DNA from: Thozetella sp. PMI_491
Lineage: Eukaryota; Ascomycota; Sordariomycetes; Chaetosphaeriales; Chaetosphaeriaceae
Assembly (NCBI GenBank): GCA_021432635.1
Contig: MU270156.1
Location: 1 to 43,360, forward strand
Length of the DNA stretch: 43,360 bases
Reading direction: 5' to 3'
Notes under the pieces: generated by a model
Database searches by the model: none
The model's input: only the letters and a program-made list of their open reading frames with translations
Told to the model about the DNA's origin: nothing
Made by a program: the position numbers and the translations under genes
In this document: positions 1 through 11,056 of the stretch, piece after piece
Layout: every line of letters starts with the position of its first letter
How positions within the stretch are numbered: position 1 is the first letter of the stretch

Positions 1-2625
1 TATATAGGACCGATAGCCAAGGCGCATTGTGATGGGAGCAAGGGTAGTCCGACTTGGGTCACCTAGGCTCGAGTATAATAATTCCAGGAAATCGCCCGGC
101 TTCGCCTCATACCCAAACCCCCCTCAGGGGGGTGGGTTCCACGCGCGACCGATCTCGGGCCAAGGTCCGCACTAATTATCAAACAAAACTGCAGGCTCTC
201 TCCCATCCAAGGCAGATAGTGGTGTCTAAGGAGGGAAAAAATCCCCGGAGGTGTGGGAGGGGAAATGGGGAAGGGGGAGCAAATTTTTCCTCACTTCTCA
301 AATTTTCTTTATTTTATTTTATTTTTTCAACGTGGCAGTCTCCCTCGCTTGAGATCCCCACCTTCTCTTGTGCTTCTTCCTGCTCTCACTCCGCTCGCCC
401 TTCTCCTTGCTCTGCTCTCTCTGCCTACCTTCTGGTGCTCCTCGACGTTTGTAATTGCCTGAGCTAGCTGGATACCCTTGCCTTACCGAGCTCTTCTTTG
501 TGCGGAATTTCGCGGCCGAGGTTCTAGTGGGTCGAAGGGTGCGCGTCCGTCGATCCACAAGCCACATGGTCGTCGGCCAGCCCCGGTTCCTCCCTCAACA
601 GGGCACGAATCAGGAAGGGCTGAGCCATGATGCACACCGCGCTCGACCGAACGAGAGCATCCCTTCCCCCTTTCCGAAAAAAGCAATTTTTGATCTGGGG
701 AACCGACCCGATCGTTTGTGACGTTGAGATCTGTCATTTGCTTTTGCCATGGGCCGAGAGACATGGTCGATGCCTGTCGGCATGTGGGAGCCAGGTGTGT
801 TACGAGGTTCGGCCGAGCTGTGGAAGCTCTGCCTCCAGCTGACCTGAGACAAAGTCCCTTCTGCCCGTCCAGGCGTCCAGTCGGTGCGCCGAAACACCTC
901 TCGTTTTCTACTTTCCCTGGCCCTAGGATCCGCAGTGCCGCGTTACGAGGCCCTAGTGCAGCAGACTAGCATGTGCTGGTGTTTAGCAGGGTTTCCCGTG
1001 CCCCGTTTTCCTTTGCACTCCACCTGGTCTGCATTGAACCTCGCACTCACCACACCTGCCTTCTCCCAAACCCCTTGATCACACACGGTAAGATGGAGCG
1101 CTTGTGGTGACCCTGGAGCTCCGTTGTGAGCGAGGGACCGCCGCCGTGTGAGGGGCCACAATGGCGGCTTGCCCGAAAGGCTGTTGGCCATCGAGGGATC
1201 TGCGCGGTTCGCGCGTGCCTCGCCCTACAATTGCCGCCATACCTACCCCCCTGCCCTGCAGCGGACTGTACCGAGTACGTACTGTCCCTACCAACTTCGT
1301 GCGAAGTACCTTGCTCAGTGTAGGTAGTGGGTAGGTAGACGCTCGGTAGTAGTTCATAGGCCCAGCCACGCCTCCCGTCTCCACGCACAGCAACCCCCTT
1401 CTTGTTTGCCCTTCGTGCTTGCCCTGCAATTCCTGGCTTCTCCATTCATACTTCAGCACCTGGACTGCACCTCACGTTTCCCCGACATACCCGGGTCTCC
1501 GTCCGGTGCGAAGGGCGTCTTGGCGGACAAAAGCCCCTCGCTCCCTCCCCCCTGCAAGCAGCTCTGGCCCAACAAATCTATGTCGTCTGCCTCGCTCATG
1601 CTACTACCCTTGTAGGGCAGTGCAAAATCCAGCAGTAGTCGCATGTCACTCCGCGATGGGGACGGTTTACGCAATGACGCCGAGCAAGAAAAGAAAAAAA
1701 AGCCGTGTTCTGTAGAGGGTTGGCGCCCGCTTCCCAGGCAGGCATGGCCAGCAGCCGTGGTCTTCTCGGTGGGCAGAGGCTTGCTGGGGTGCCAGCGCGG
1801 GGGTGCACCTTACACATTTCCTCATCAGCATATGGGCTTGCCGCAAGGCGACCTGATTTCTCCACCAGGGGTGCGCTACGAGTGCTACTGCATGCATTGA
1901 GGCCCTGATGGCCTTGGATCATCGGCCGGTGGGTGGTGTGTTCTGCAGGACTTGAGACTTTCAAGCGTAGCCTGAACTCTAATTTCTGGAGCCAGCACGA
2001 TGACCCCTGTCTATTGGCCACCCAAGGACTGCCCGGCTCCGGCATCTCAAAGGCCTCCCAATCTTGGGGCAAGGGTACGTTCGTCTGTCGTCATAGGGGG
2101 GGAGTCCGCGTGTTGGCAGCTCCAGTGCCGGCGTGGATGGTGGCTCAGAGCCTTCCCAGCCCGGTCTGTCGATCCAGGCGTGGCCGGGTTGTCTCGGACC
2201 CGTCGCGCGGAGAGAAGGCCGCCGGCCTAGCCTAGCTCGTCTGGGCCCGCAGGCTCGATTTGGTTTGTACATGGTGCTCGATGTGGAATGGCAGAGGGCG
2301 CCGTCGTCCGTGCTAAGGTCCCTTGTCTCCGACTTTGTACTGTATACTACTAGGTACTCAGTACTCTCCTAACTGTCATCTGCTGCTGTTCCCTACACTG
2401 TGCCAAAGCCTGTCCAGGCCCACACGTCTCTACTACTGTAGTAGTACTCACTCAGCAGTGACCATAACCACCCCACAGGCGAAAGCCTGCCTTGGCCCGT
2501 CTAACAAGGACCCCAAGCTCCATGCGGTGTATATGGACCCCCCTCCCCCCCTGGGTCAAGCGCCGAAGCCCACCCCCCTCCCCCCAGGCCTTGTTTCTTG
2601 CCCAACTTCCCTCTAGTAACCTTGA
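1..2625. other. Non-coding left flank, no gene recognised
   Basis: No open frame in this stretch resembles a known protein, and the frames of up to about 160 codons on both strands look like chance frames in GC-rich DNA. The visible content is C- and G-rich runs (for example near 2538-2590), GGTA/TACC-rich patches around 1260-1350 and 2335-2450, and pyrimidine-rich DNA near 300-430. It is probably distal upstream sequence of the bZIP gene. A short or fast-evolving gene cannot be excluded. Confidence 0.4.
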
Positions 2626-2626
2626 C

Positions 2627-2634
2627 CTTATAAG
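2627..2634 (+). promoter_or_regulatory. Possible TATA-like element of the bZIP gene
   Basis: A CTTATAAG octamer lies about 40 bp before the first upstream ATG (2674) and about 220 bp before the bZIP start. This spacing would suit a core promoter with transcription starting near 2655-2675. The assignment rests only on sequence and position; no transcript start can be seen. Confidence 0.25.
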
Positions 2635-2673
2635 TCTGACCCGATCCCGAGAAGAAGCCGAAGAGGGTTGGAC

Positions 2674-2796
2674 ATGATAAATATTCACCGCATAGTCTCA
2701 GCTCACGACCCAGTCCCGGCTTCGACCAGAACCGCACCGATCATATCTGCCAGATATCCCCACCTCGCGAACCCTTTGCGCGCCTCGATAGCTTGA
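2674..2796 (+). promoter_or_regulatory. Possible upstream ORF in the bZIP 5' leader
   Basis: An ATG at 2674 opens a 40-codon frame that closes with TGA at 2794-2796, 54 nt before the bZIP ATG at 2851. The peptide resembles nothing known. If transcription starts near the TATA-like element, this frame would be translated first and could reduce or condition translation of the bZIP protein, as uORFs do for fungal GCN4/cpc-1-type bZIP genes. Its use in vivo is inference. Confidence 0.3.
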
Positions 2797-2850
2797 AGAG
2801 GAAAGAAAATCGTCCATTGAGACTGTATCTACGATTATAAGACCTCAACG

Positions 2851-3822
2851 ATGACCCGGTCGCCGTCAGCAGAACCAGCCAAGACCTCCAAAAGGAAAGG
2901 TGGGTGCTTCCCAGTCGGTCAGAAGGGGCGAGAGGATACACTCGCTCCAACGAGCGCGAGCCAACCTAACATTGCCCTTGTGCGAACAGGAACAAGAAGC
3001 GTCTCAACCCTGACGCCGTCTCAGCTTGCCAGAAAACGGGCGAACGACCGCGAGGCCCAGCGCGCGATCCGGGCCCGCACCAAGGAGCATATCGAGAGGC
3101 TGGAGAGGGAGCTGGAGGAATTGAAAAGTCGGCATAGCCGGGACGAAACCGTCCAGGAGCTGCTCAAGAGGAACAAGGCCTTAGAGCGAGAGTTGGTGGC
3201 GCTGAGAGAGAGCCTCGGCATACACGGCCGCCCATATCCCGTCCCCGGTACGCGGCACGATGGCCCAGTCCCGAGGCGACTCCAGCTAACAGCCTCTTCA
3301 GCGTACGAGGACAGTATACCTGCGCACGCGTCCGCCGTGTCCAGCCGGGCGTCGTCCTTTGGTCAAAATTCGGCAACACCCGAGTATAGCAACCCGAGCG
3401 CGTTCGGAGCGTCGTACCTTCCGACCCCGGAGCCGTGTGAGTCGTGGCAATCTGTCGGGCCTCAAGTTTCCAACACATCTGTCCCTTCTGTTGTCTCGAG
3501 CCCCTCGTCATCCGCCGGCAACCCGGATGAATACGTGCCAGGATATATTCCCACGAGCATGCCGTCATCCATGATGGAAAGCACCTCTGCTCCGCCTCCA
3601 TCTATCCCGTGCTTGGACGGGAGCAAGGCCGAGTATGATGATGTCGACAGCGGTAGGGCTGCACCTTCGCCAGCGAGAAGGCCGATGCCTCGACTAACGA
3701 CGCTACCCACAGACGCCGGCTACCCCCAACCGCATGTCCCTCACCCCCCTGCCTATCTCCAGCAGCAATCATGGTCAATGTACCCACCAACCACGTATTA
3801 CCCGCAATCTCCAGCGCTCTAG
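2851..3822 (+). CDS. bZIP transcription factor
   Basis: A nuclear DNA-binding protein of the basic-leucine-zipper class. The frame is open over the whole interval (323 codons). A 90-nt stretch, 2900-2989, has a GT donor, a CTAAC branch point 20-25 nt before the end and a CAG acceptor. Its length is a multiple of three, so it can be an intron without a stop. Splicing gives 293 residues and joins a basic N-terminus to the basic region at about residues 30-50, followed by a coiled zipper to about residue 92. The basic region reads NDREAQRAIR. Aligned with Yap-type bZIPs, the usually invariant Asn is replaced by Asp, as I recall from one fungal bZIP subfamily. The rest is Ser/Pro/Tyr-rich and probably disordered. 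Target genes are unknown. The start is the first ATG of the frame. There is no close neighbour. Confidence 0.85.
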   Translation: MTRSPSAEPAKTSKRKGGCFPVGQKGREDTLAPTSASQPNIALVRTGTRSVSTLTPSQLARKRANDREAQRAIRARTKEHIERLERELEELKSRHSRDETVQELLKRNKALERELVALRESLGIHGRPYPVPGTRHDGPVPRRLQLTASSAYEDSIPAHASAVSSRASSFGQNSATPEYSNPSAFGASYLPTPEPCESWQSVGPQVSNTSVPSVVSSPSSSAGNPDEYVPGYIPTSMPSSMMESTSAPPPSIPCLDGSKAEYDDVDSGRAAPSPARRPMPRLTTLPTDAGYPQPHVPHPPAYLQQQSWSMYPPTTYYPQSPAL

Positions 3823-6800
3823 ATCGAAACAGCGGCGGATTATCAACGTCGGCATCCGCTCACGCTAGCTCTCTACCCTAGGCGAGTCGTCTGGTGGGAC
3901 TTGAAAGAGCTTACTCCGAGTGCACCTCGACCCACTATCCGCAGGGAGAGAGGGCAAGCATGCGTGGGTGGCGGAATGGATGAGCTCTCCAGCTATAACC
4001 GCCGGTGGAGCAAGACGTCCGAAGCATGCAGAAGCAGGCGTTACTGACGCCACGTCGCCACTAGACCCGACACTGCATCGGGCCGACCTCACGGTAAGGG
4101 GCTGTGCAGGAGGCCCGGGGGAGGGGGTTTTCTCTTCACCCGCGGCCGCGGTAATGGGCTACAGGCGAGAAAAGGGGTGGCAGGTTCAGGCCTGACAGGC
4201 AGTGACAGCTAAAGAGGAGAGAACCGCCACTATAGAACAAAATCGGATGAAAAGTCAAGGTAAACGGGTATTCGGAAACAGGCAGGTGGACTGGGAAAGG
4301 AAATCGTGATTGTCGCTTTGGCATGGTATTCTGCTCTTCTCGAGGCGTCATATCTGCGCAACTTCACAGGGGATCAACGGCTCAGGGAAGGGGAGGGACG
4401 GATCTAGGGAGTCTACCGGAACGCATTTTGGGGTTTGAATCCAGGGGAGGGTGGCCAAATCGGCCGGACTATGGCGGCGTAGATATTGAAAGGGGGAGGG
4501 GGGGATGCGATGCCAATATAAACATCTGTTGCTCTTCTATGCCACGCGCTGAATACGCATCTGATCGAGGGACGGACTATTACATCCAACTTGGCTTCGT
4601 TCGACAAATCCTGCTGGCGACCCTTGAGACCCTTTTGCCTGACTTGCATCCCTAAGCCCCACTGCCGTCCATCCCTCCCGAAGACGCGGAACAAGAGGGA
4701 ACTCCGCAAAGGAGGGAGGCAGGACACCATGCCTGAGGCCTAGACAATTTAACGCTAATCTGGCAATTGCCCAGTACAAATACACACGAGGAGGACACCT
4801 GCAGTCGAAGGCGTGGCGTGTCAAAGAGCAGATCGGTCGCAAGGAAGGTTGCTCAGTCTGGACACGCCTAGCGAGAGGTTGGTGGCCTGAAATGCCATAG
4901 ACGGCGTCATGGCGTCGCTCTAGCCGAACCTACCTGCTCCCAAGACCGCCAGAGCAGGGACGTACCCTACTCGAGTCACCTCACGCGTCTTGAGAGATGC
5001 TATAACAAAGGCTGGCCCAGAATAAAGAAAATCAAGGCACATTGTCGCCGCGCCTCCGTGCTCAACCGGGGCAGCGAGCGAGAGCACTTTAGCGCCTCGC
5101 GAGCGAACCCACAGCTAGCAGTGCTATACAGTGTAGACAAAGTGGTGGCGCCCTAGAACCACGAACCGAGCTCCAGGTCTAGGATTTATTTTCCCCAGCT
5201 CCCAGTCACTCCCATCTCCCTGAGCCTCGAGACCCCTTCGTCCCTAGGCCTGCTAAGATGAATGAACGGGCCTGGGTTTGGCGGAAGGTTTGGGGGTTGG
5301 CTGGGGGGTAGTCAGCCTGTTGCCGAGAGCATCGCTCGGCCGCTAGGCTCTCTTCATCTGGAGAGAGAGGCAATCTCTTGATAAGAAACTACGTGGGGCA
5401 TCGAATGTCCCCTGTATAACTAGAAGCGCGCACAGGTAGGAGTACAGGCTTAATAGACAGCGCCTATGGGACGAGGGCTCGCGGGGGCCAATCCCGCCGA
5501 CGACAACTCCGAGGAGAAGGGGCCTCAGAGAAGGATGTGCTAAGGGAGAGAGGGTGAAGCAGCATGTTTGAATGCCTTAATGGATTGCTGACATTCACGC
5601 CCTACTGCCAGCAGCAGCAGCTATTCCTGCCACATAAGGTCCGCCACTGAAGCGCGACAGGCGGGAGGAGGGGGGAATACGGGGTTGCACGCCACAACTG
5701 CTCGGATACGCCTGGAGAGCCCCCATCTCCTTTACATAGTAGCACAAACCAAGAGTGTCAGGAGGGGAGGAGGGCACAGGCAGGTAGCGTTTGGCAGCCC
5801 TGGCGGTTTCAACCTTCGCGGTCCCGTTGTGAGGCGTGGTACTGTCTCCCGCCCTGAGGTAGAAGTCCTGATGTCGCACCACTTTCCCGAGGGGCCATGG
5901 AACCCTTGCAAAGAGGTACACGGTACCAGATCTCCGAAACCACCTGGCGACTATCCGACTGCGGCACAATTTGCGTGCCCCCCCGGCTCCTCCCCGACGG
6001 TACGATCGTGGTGAGAACGTCGTTGCCGTATGAAGCAAGCGGTAAGCAAGCTCTGTAGACCTGCCAAGAAGGGCGGCCCCGGTTTTCATCCAGACGCAGT
6101 AGTGTCGCCGGCCTAAGTGGGTTTCCTCCCTTCCCGGCAAGATCGGATTCGGAATCGGAATCCAGGATGCTCTTTGGCTTCCTCATGTCACGGACACATG
6201 GGTAGATGCACTGTCACTGGCTAGCTAGGGAAACTTACTACGGTAGCGCACATGCTATGCCTCCCCTAAGATTTGGGAGCGAGAGGGGGAGAAGGAAGAA
6301 AAAGAGGGAGGGGGGGTGGGCTGTGGGATGTGTGGCCACTGCACCGAGTGACGCCATGCATTGACCTGGATCGGAGGGCTAGGGCGCCACGCTGCAGTGG
6401 GCTGAACCTTAATTGAGACTAGCTGGTGTTCCGTGTGATGGGAAAGGTTCCAGAAGCATGGAAGAAACGCGCCCATGCGATGCTTCGAAGCTCGGATGGT
6501 ATATGAAAAACTCGGCACAGAGCTCATCATGCAAGAACGCACTTCTTTTACGTCGGGTTAGTTGCCTTGGGGGCTTGCGAATTCATGGGGGCGAGGCGCC
6601 AGCCACCTGGTCCGGGGTCATATCCTGGCCCGCTCATCCTCTTTGATGGAGTCAATCTGTGGTTGTACCCCCCCTTTCCCCCCGCGTCCCGCCAGGTCAT
6701 GTAGAATGGCATTTCTATATACCTGGCGTTCGTTGTGCCAGCTGAAACGCCTGTCAACAAATTCCGCATTGTGGCGTGTCGGCAAGTTTCTTGGAGCGAT

Positions 6801-9379
6801 CAAGGTGAGGCCTGGCATGGCGGACAGATGAAACTAGATTAGGGGGGGAAAGGGGCGAGAGATTGGATGGTGGTGGTGCACGCGGTTGGAAGGACAAATA
6901 CAATTCCCTTGTGTTGCAGCAGAAGACTGCGTCGGTCACCAGAAAGGGCGCCAGCCCGAGACGAGGCGAGGACGCAGGGGTGGGCCCCTCTCGCGCACCA
7001 GCCGGGGAAGCCCAAGGAAGGTGCGGTCTATGTACTTTGGTACTCTACGGGAACCGATGGGCAGGGAAGCCCAGGGGGGGAGGGGGAAATGGAGGATACT
7101 GAGCCAAGCTACCTTAGCTACCACGCATCTCGGCGTGGTGAGAGCGACGCGAACCGTACCTGCTTTGCCTGGGTAGCGGTCGTGGCGGCTACCTACTACC
7201 CCTGGGAGGTGCTGCACAGTACATAGAGAGGACCAGCATCTTGCTCTGCAGGTATTTTATACCCGAGGTAGGTAAGGTATTCCACTACCTGCAGCCCCCG
7301 GTCACCAGGGTCCGCAGAGCTTTCCAAGCCCCATCCCGGTTCCCAGGCTCAGCCAGACAGGTAACCTACCTTGCCAGCCGCCTTAAGGCAGTGCCATCGG
7401 AGGGAAACCTTTGTTAGGAAACGAGGGAGGAGGGATGGCTGGCTGGGAGGATCCCCTCATAGTCCACGGGCAACAACACCGCGCTCTCCTCCCAGCCTTT
7501 CTTCTTATATCTTTTCCCCATAGGCTGTCCTCCGCGCTGCCACTACAGGGTATGGATATGTCGGCGATGACGAAGCAAGCTGCGTACCATACTTAGGTAC
7601 CCTTACCATCATTTGTCTTCCTTTGAGGTATTGCCGCGTAACATCAACAGCACTGACGCAGTGCCGGCGCTAGCGCGGTGGGGGGGTCGGCTGGACATCG
7701 AACGAGCGGCCGTGGCCGCCAGTAGATATACCTTGTGCGCATTCTCGCCCGGGATGCAGAGCCGAACGCGGTAGCAAAGGTTGGCACCGTGCCGACCGAT
7801 TATTTGAAATACACGACCAGGCAAGCTCTAGCTAAAGCCTTCGTTGCGACGTGGACCAAGCCAGCAGGCCGTCGCACGCGTAGCCCGTAACAGCAAAATA
7901 ATAGTGGTCCTGCTCCCCGACAACCAGTAGATACCGCCCAGGGCGTCCGAATGCATGTATAGCAGCATGGCGGGATCGAGGTGCATCGCGAGGTGCTCGC
8001 GATAGCCTCGCCTAGTTAGATGCAAGGTCCCAAAGAGCCATCTTAGCATCGACCGAGGAACGTATCAGAACGAGTTAGTGACCTTGCCTCCCACCCGCAG
8101 CCTTTCCAGCGTGCAGGCGGCCGTCGGCTTAGGTATGCATGTCCATACGGTAACCACCCCCTCGTGATATCGTCGTTCCCTCTTCTCAACTCGTGGCGCT
8201 TAGACGTGCCTCCCTTTCCCGGATGAGCGCGGAGACGAGTGCCAGACTCCGTGTATATCGCCGAGTCTGGTTATCTCCTCGACGTGACATACCTGGGCAG
8301 GACAGGTTAATCCCATCCCAACCCTCCCCGCGGTCCGCCAGGTAGAAAGGTTAATGGCGTCACGCGTGGTCTCGAACTTCGCACTGGCGGACTTGGGCTG
8401 CGAGGCTTTGCGGCTGCTCCTTGGGTAACAACCAAATGATTTGTAAATAATCCCGCCACTCGAACCGGATCGCGTCGGGCGGGGTCGTCACGGTGTAATG
8501 GTTGAGGTAGCCACGGTCGTGGCTCTCCGTCTATCTCGACATGGTGGTTGGGAGTGGGAGCCTGGATGAGGCCTTGCAACACCTAAGCCGTGGGCACTGC
8601 TGCGTGCGCGGGGAGAGAAAGGGCAGGCACACAAAGTAGAAGGTGTACACACCCCAGCTTTGCGCGATGGTCGCATCTATCCCGAGGTGAGGGCGTGGGG
8701 TCCTTGGGACGACACGTCTACGCCGAAATCTCTCCGTGGATGCGCGGCTTGCGGTATTCTATTTCAGCGCAGCTTGTTATCTACGCGCGCACAGCGCAGT
8801 TGTGCCGAGAGAAGGAGGCGATCTCTTCATGCGCACCCTCGTGCTCGTCCACCTCCCTAGCGAATCCCTTCCCAGGTAAGAAATGATTGTGTCCAAACCC
8901 GCTCCATTTCCTGGGTTGATATTGGCCAAGCTGGGTGCGAAGCAAAGTGGGCGCTTCGCCTGTGCTCTTGTGCCGGCGCGGGGCGAATCACAATGCGCAA
9001 GAGCAAGACGGTCCCTTTGGCGGCGGCTATGCAACGAATCACCACCGAATGCGACAACAGGGCTGCCCATGAGGTGATACGTGTATAAAGGAGCTACATA
9101 GGGGTGCTAAAGCCCGCGTGAGGCATGGCGTGTGTCCCGGGTGGCTTTATCCAGATGGTGGTGCTGAGCAGTGTTCATTCTCCTGGCCTTCATCAACTAG
9201 CACTTTCAAGCTGAGAACTTCCCGAGGAGCCCTTCACCCCTTTTTCCAACCGACCCACCAGGAGCTCGAGGGAAGCTCAACTACGGACCTTACCAGCCAA
9301 GTGGCGCCACGGTACAAAATGCTGCCCTGGGATGCGATGACGGCGGTTGGTAGGTACACACCTGACCGCTAGCTGCTTG
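3823..9379. other. 5.5 kb gene-poor stretch
   Basis: No protein family is recognisable on either strand. The longest frame, 6140-5595 on the minus strand (181 codons), is Arg/Gly/Ser-rich, has no domain, and is not extended by convincing splice sites. Base composition is similar to the coding neighbours, so this is not a RIP-degraded repeat. Visible structure is limited to GGTA/TACC-rich patches (7240-7290, 7360-7385) and G-rich runs (6298-6318, 6840-6850, 7073-7088). It probably holds the 3' end of the bZIP transcript, the promoter of the 9380 gene, and possibly non-coding RNA or species-specific genes that sequence alone does not reveal. Confidence 0.4.
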
Positions 9380-10852
9380 ATGCTGACATCGAGGCTCTCT
9401 ATCTCAGCGCTCTTCGCTCCTGTTCTTGTCCGGGGGGCAAATGGGACCAGCCACGTGCAATCGACATTTATATCGCCGAGGCAGGACCTCGGGTTCGCCA
9501 TCAATGTCCCCGTTGACTCGACTACTGATATGTACTTCGCCATCGCTGCGCCAGCCGGAGTCACCTGGGCTGCTGTCGGCCTCGGATTCGACAAAATGCC
9601 GGGTTCTCTGATCCTGATGGTCTATGGGTCCTCCGACGGTAACAACGTCACCTTCTCACCACGCTTGGCTAGTGGTCACAACGAGCCGACCTACTACCCC
9701 GACCTCCAGGTGGAAGTCCTGGGTGGCACCGGTCTGTACAATGACACCTATGTGTTCGTGGGAAGGTGTAGAAACTGCCGTCGCTGGCCAGGCGGCTCGA
9801 TCGATGTGACCAGCGCCTCCCAGCCATTTACATTCGGGATTGGTCCCTTCGGTACTCTCAACTCTGATGACCCGTCCGCCTCGCTCAGGTTCCACGAGAG
9901 CTTTGGCGTGTTCAATGTTGACCTTACGGCGGCCACGGGCCAGGCAAGTGTTCCGTTTATGAATGGGTCCACGACTGCCAGCAGCGTCGGCGTCGTACAG
10001 GGCATAAGTGAGCAGGGGAGGCGTGACGGAGCTGCAGCTGCGCATGCAGCAATCATGGTGCTGGCATTCACGGGACTCTTTCCCCTGGGCATAGTCATCA
10101 TCCGCTTGGGCGATTGGGTCCGCTGGCATGCCATCAACCAAGGGGTCGGGCTTGCGGCGGTCATTGCGGGGGCAGGTCTGGGAATCAACATTAGCCTGTC
10201 GTATAACCGCGTGAGTTCAACCCCCACAGCTTCTGCAAAAGCCTCTGGGTGATCAGGGGAGACAAAAATTCTGTACTAACCTAGGTATGCCTAATCAGTC
10301 CAAGGGCTTCCGAACTCCCCACCAAATCATTGGCTTGGTTGTCTGCCTTCTCCTGATAGCGCAGTTTTTCCTAGGTTTACTTCACCACCAAGCGCACAAG
10401 CGGCACGGGGTTCGGCCTAGGCTAGCCCCTTGGCATATCTGGGTAGGGAGATCGGCCATAGTACTGGGCATCGTCAACGGATTCCTGTAAGTACCTCCGT
10501 GCCTCGTCCATGCCCTGCGGCTCACCGACTCAGTGGCTTCCCATTGGCCCTTGCGCCGGAGTACGACCTCATACTTTTCGGCATAGTCATTGCCATTGCT
10601 CCAGTCTTTTTGTGTCTGTTTGTGTGGAAAAGGTTCTGGAAACGGCACGTTAACGGGCACCGGCGCGAGTCGGCCGCGGGTATCGATTGCAGCACTGCTC
10701 GTGCCGAGCCGGGCCATTGGAGTCAAGGAGTTGCCCAGGATATTGGCCTCGCTAATTTCGAACACGCTGCCCGCCCAGGGGGAGAGAGAAATGGGGAGAG
10801 TGGAGCAAACTTGAGTCTGGGGCCACGGCAAGTCCCAGCCGAGTACCTATGA
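9380..10852 (+). CDS. DOMON-type cytochrome domain plus b561 transmembrane protein
   Basis: A probable haem membrane protein that passes electrons across a membrane, related to CYBDOM proteins and to the cytochrome domain of cellobiose dehydrogenase. Three exons: 9380-10210, 10299-10486, 10534-10852. Phases agree and give 445 residues. The ATG at 9380 is the first in frame and opens a signal peptide of about 20 residues. Residues about 25-190 are the cytochrome/DOMON domain, with Met73 and His172 as candidate axial haem ligands and a CRNC pair at 130-133. The C-terminal half has about five hydrophobic helices with b561-type His residues in AHAAIM, HAINQG, HQIIG and HIWVGR. The tail after the last helix is hydrophilic. 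Its 3' end lies 204 bp from that of the convergent MFS gene. Donor and substrate are unknown; extracellular iron reduction or oxidative polysaccharide attack are family-based possibilities. Confidence 0.88.
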
Positions 10853-11056
10853 ATCGTGTGCCGGCCCGATGGTGGCTGCATATATCTGGCCCATGGGAGT
10901 GGCCAAGCTTGCCTGCCTAATATAGGTTATACTCTACATGGCCCGTGAGAGCTGTGAGGACTTCGTGTTGCTCGCACTGCAAATGAACCCCCTTTGGCAC
11001 TCCCGGTGTCTTAGGAAAGGTCGTGCTGAAACCCCCGACTACCGATGCGGCAAGAC

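Noticed and set aside
4429..4447. GGTTTGAATCC word resembling a tRNA T-arm/B-box
   Set aside because: The flanking bases do not form the five-pair T stem and no acceptor or anticodon arm is found around it.
5595..6140. 181-codon minus-strand frame
   Set aside because: No domain, random-looking Arg/Gly/Ser composition, comparable frames on the other strand; chance frame in GC-rich DNA.
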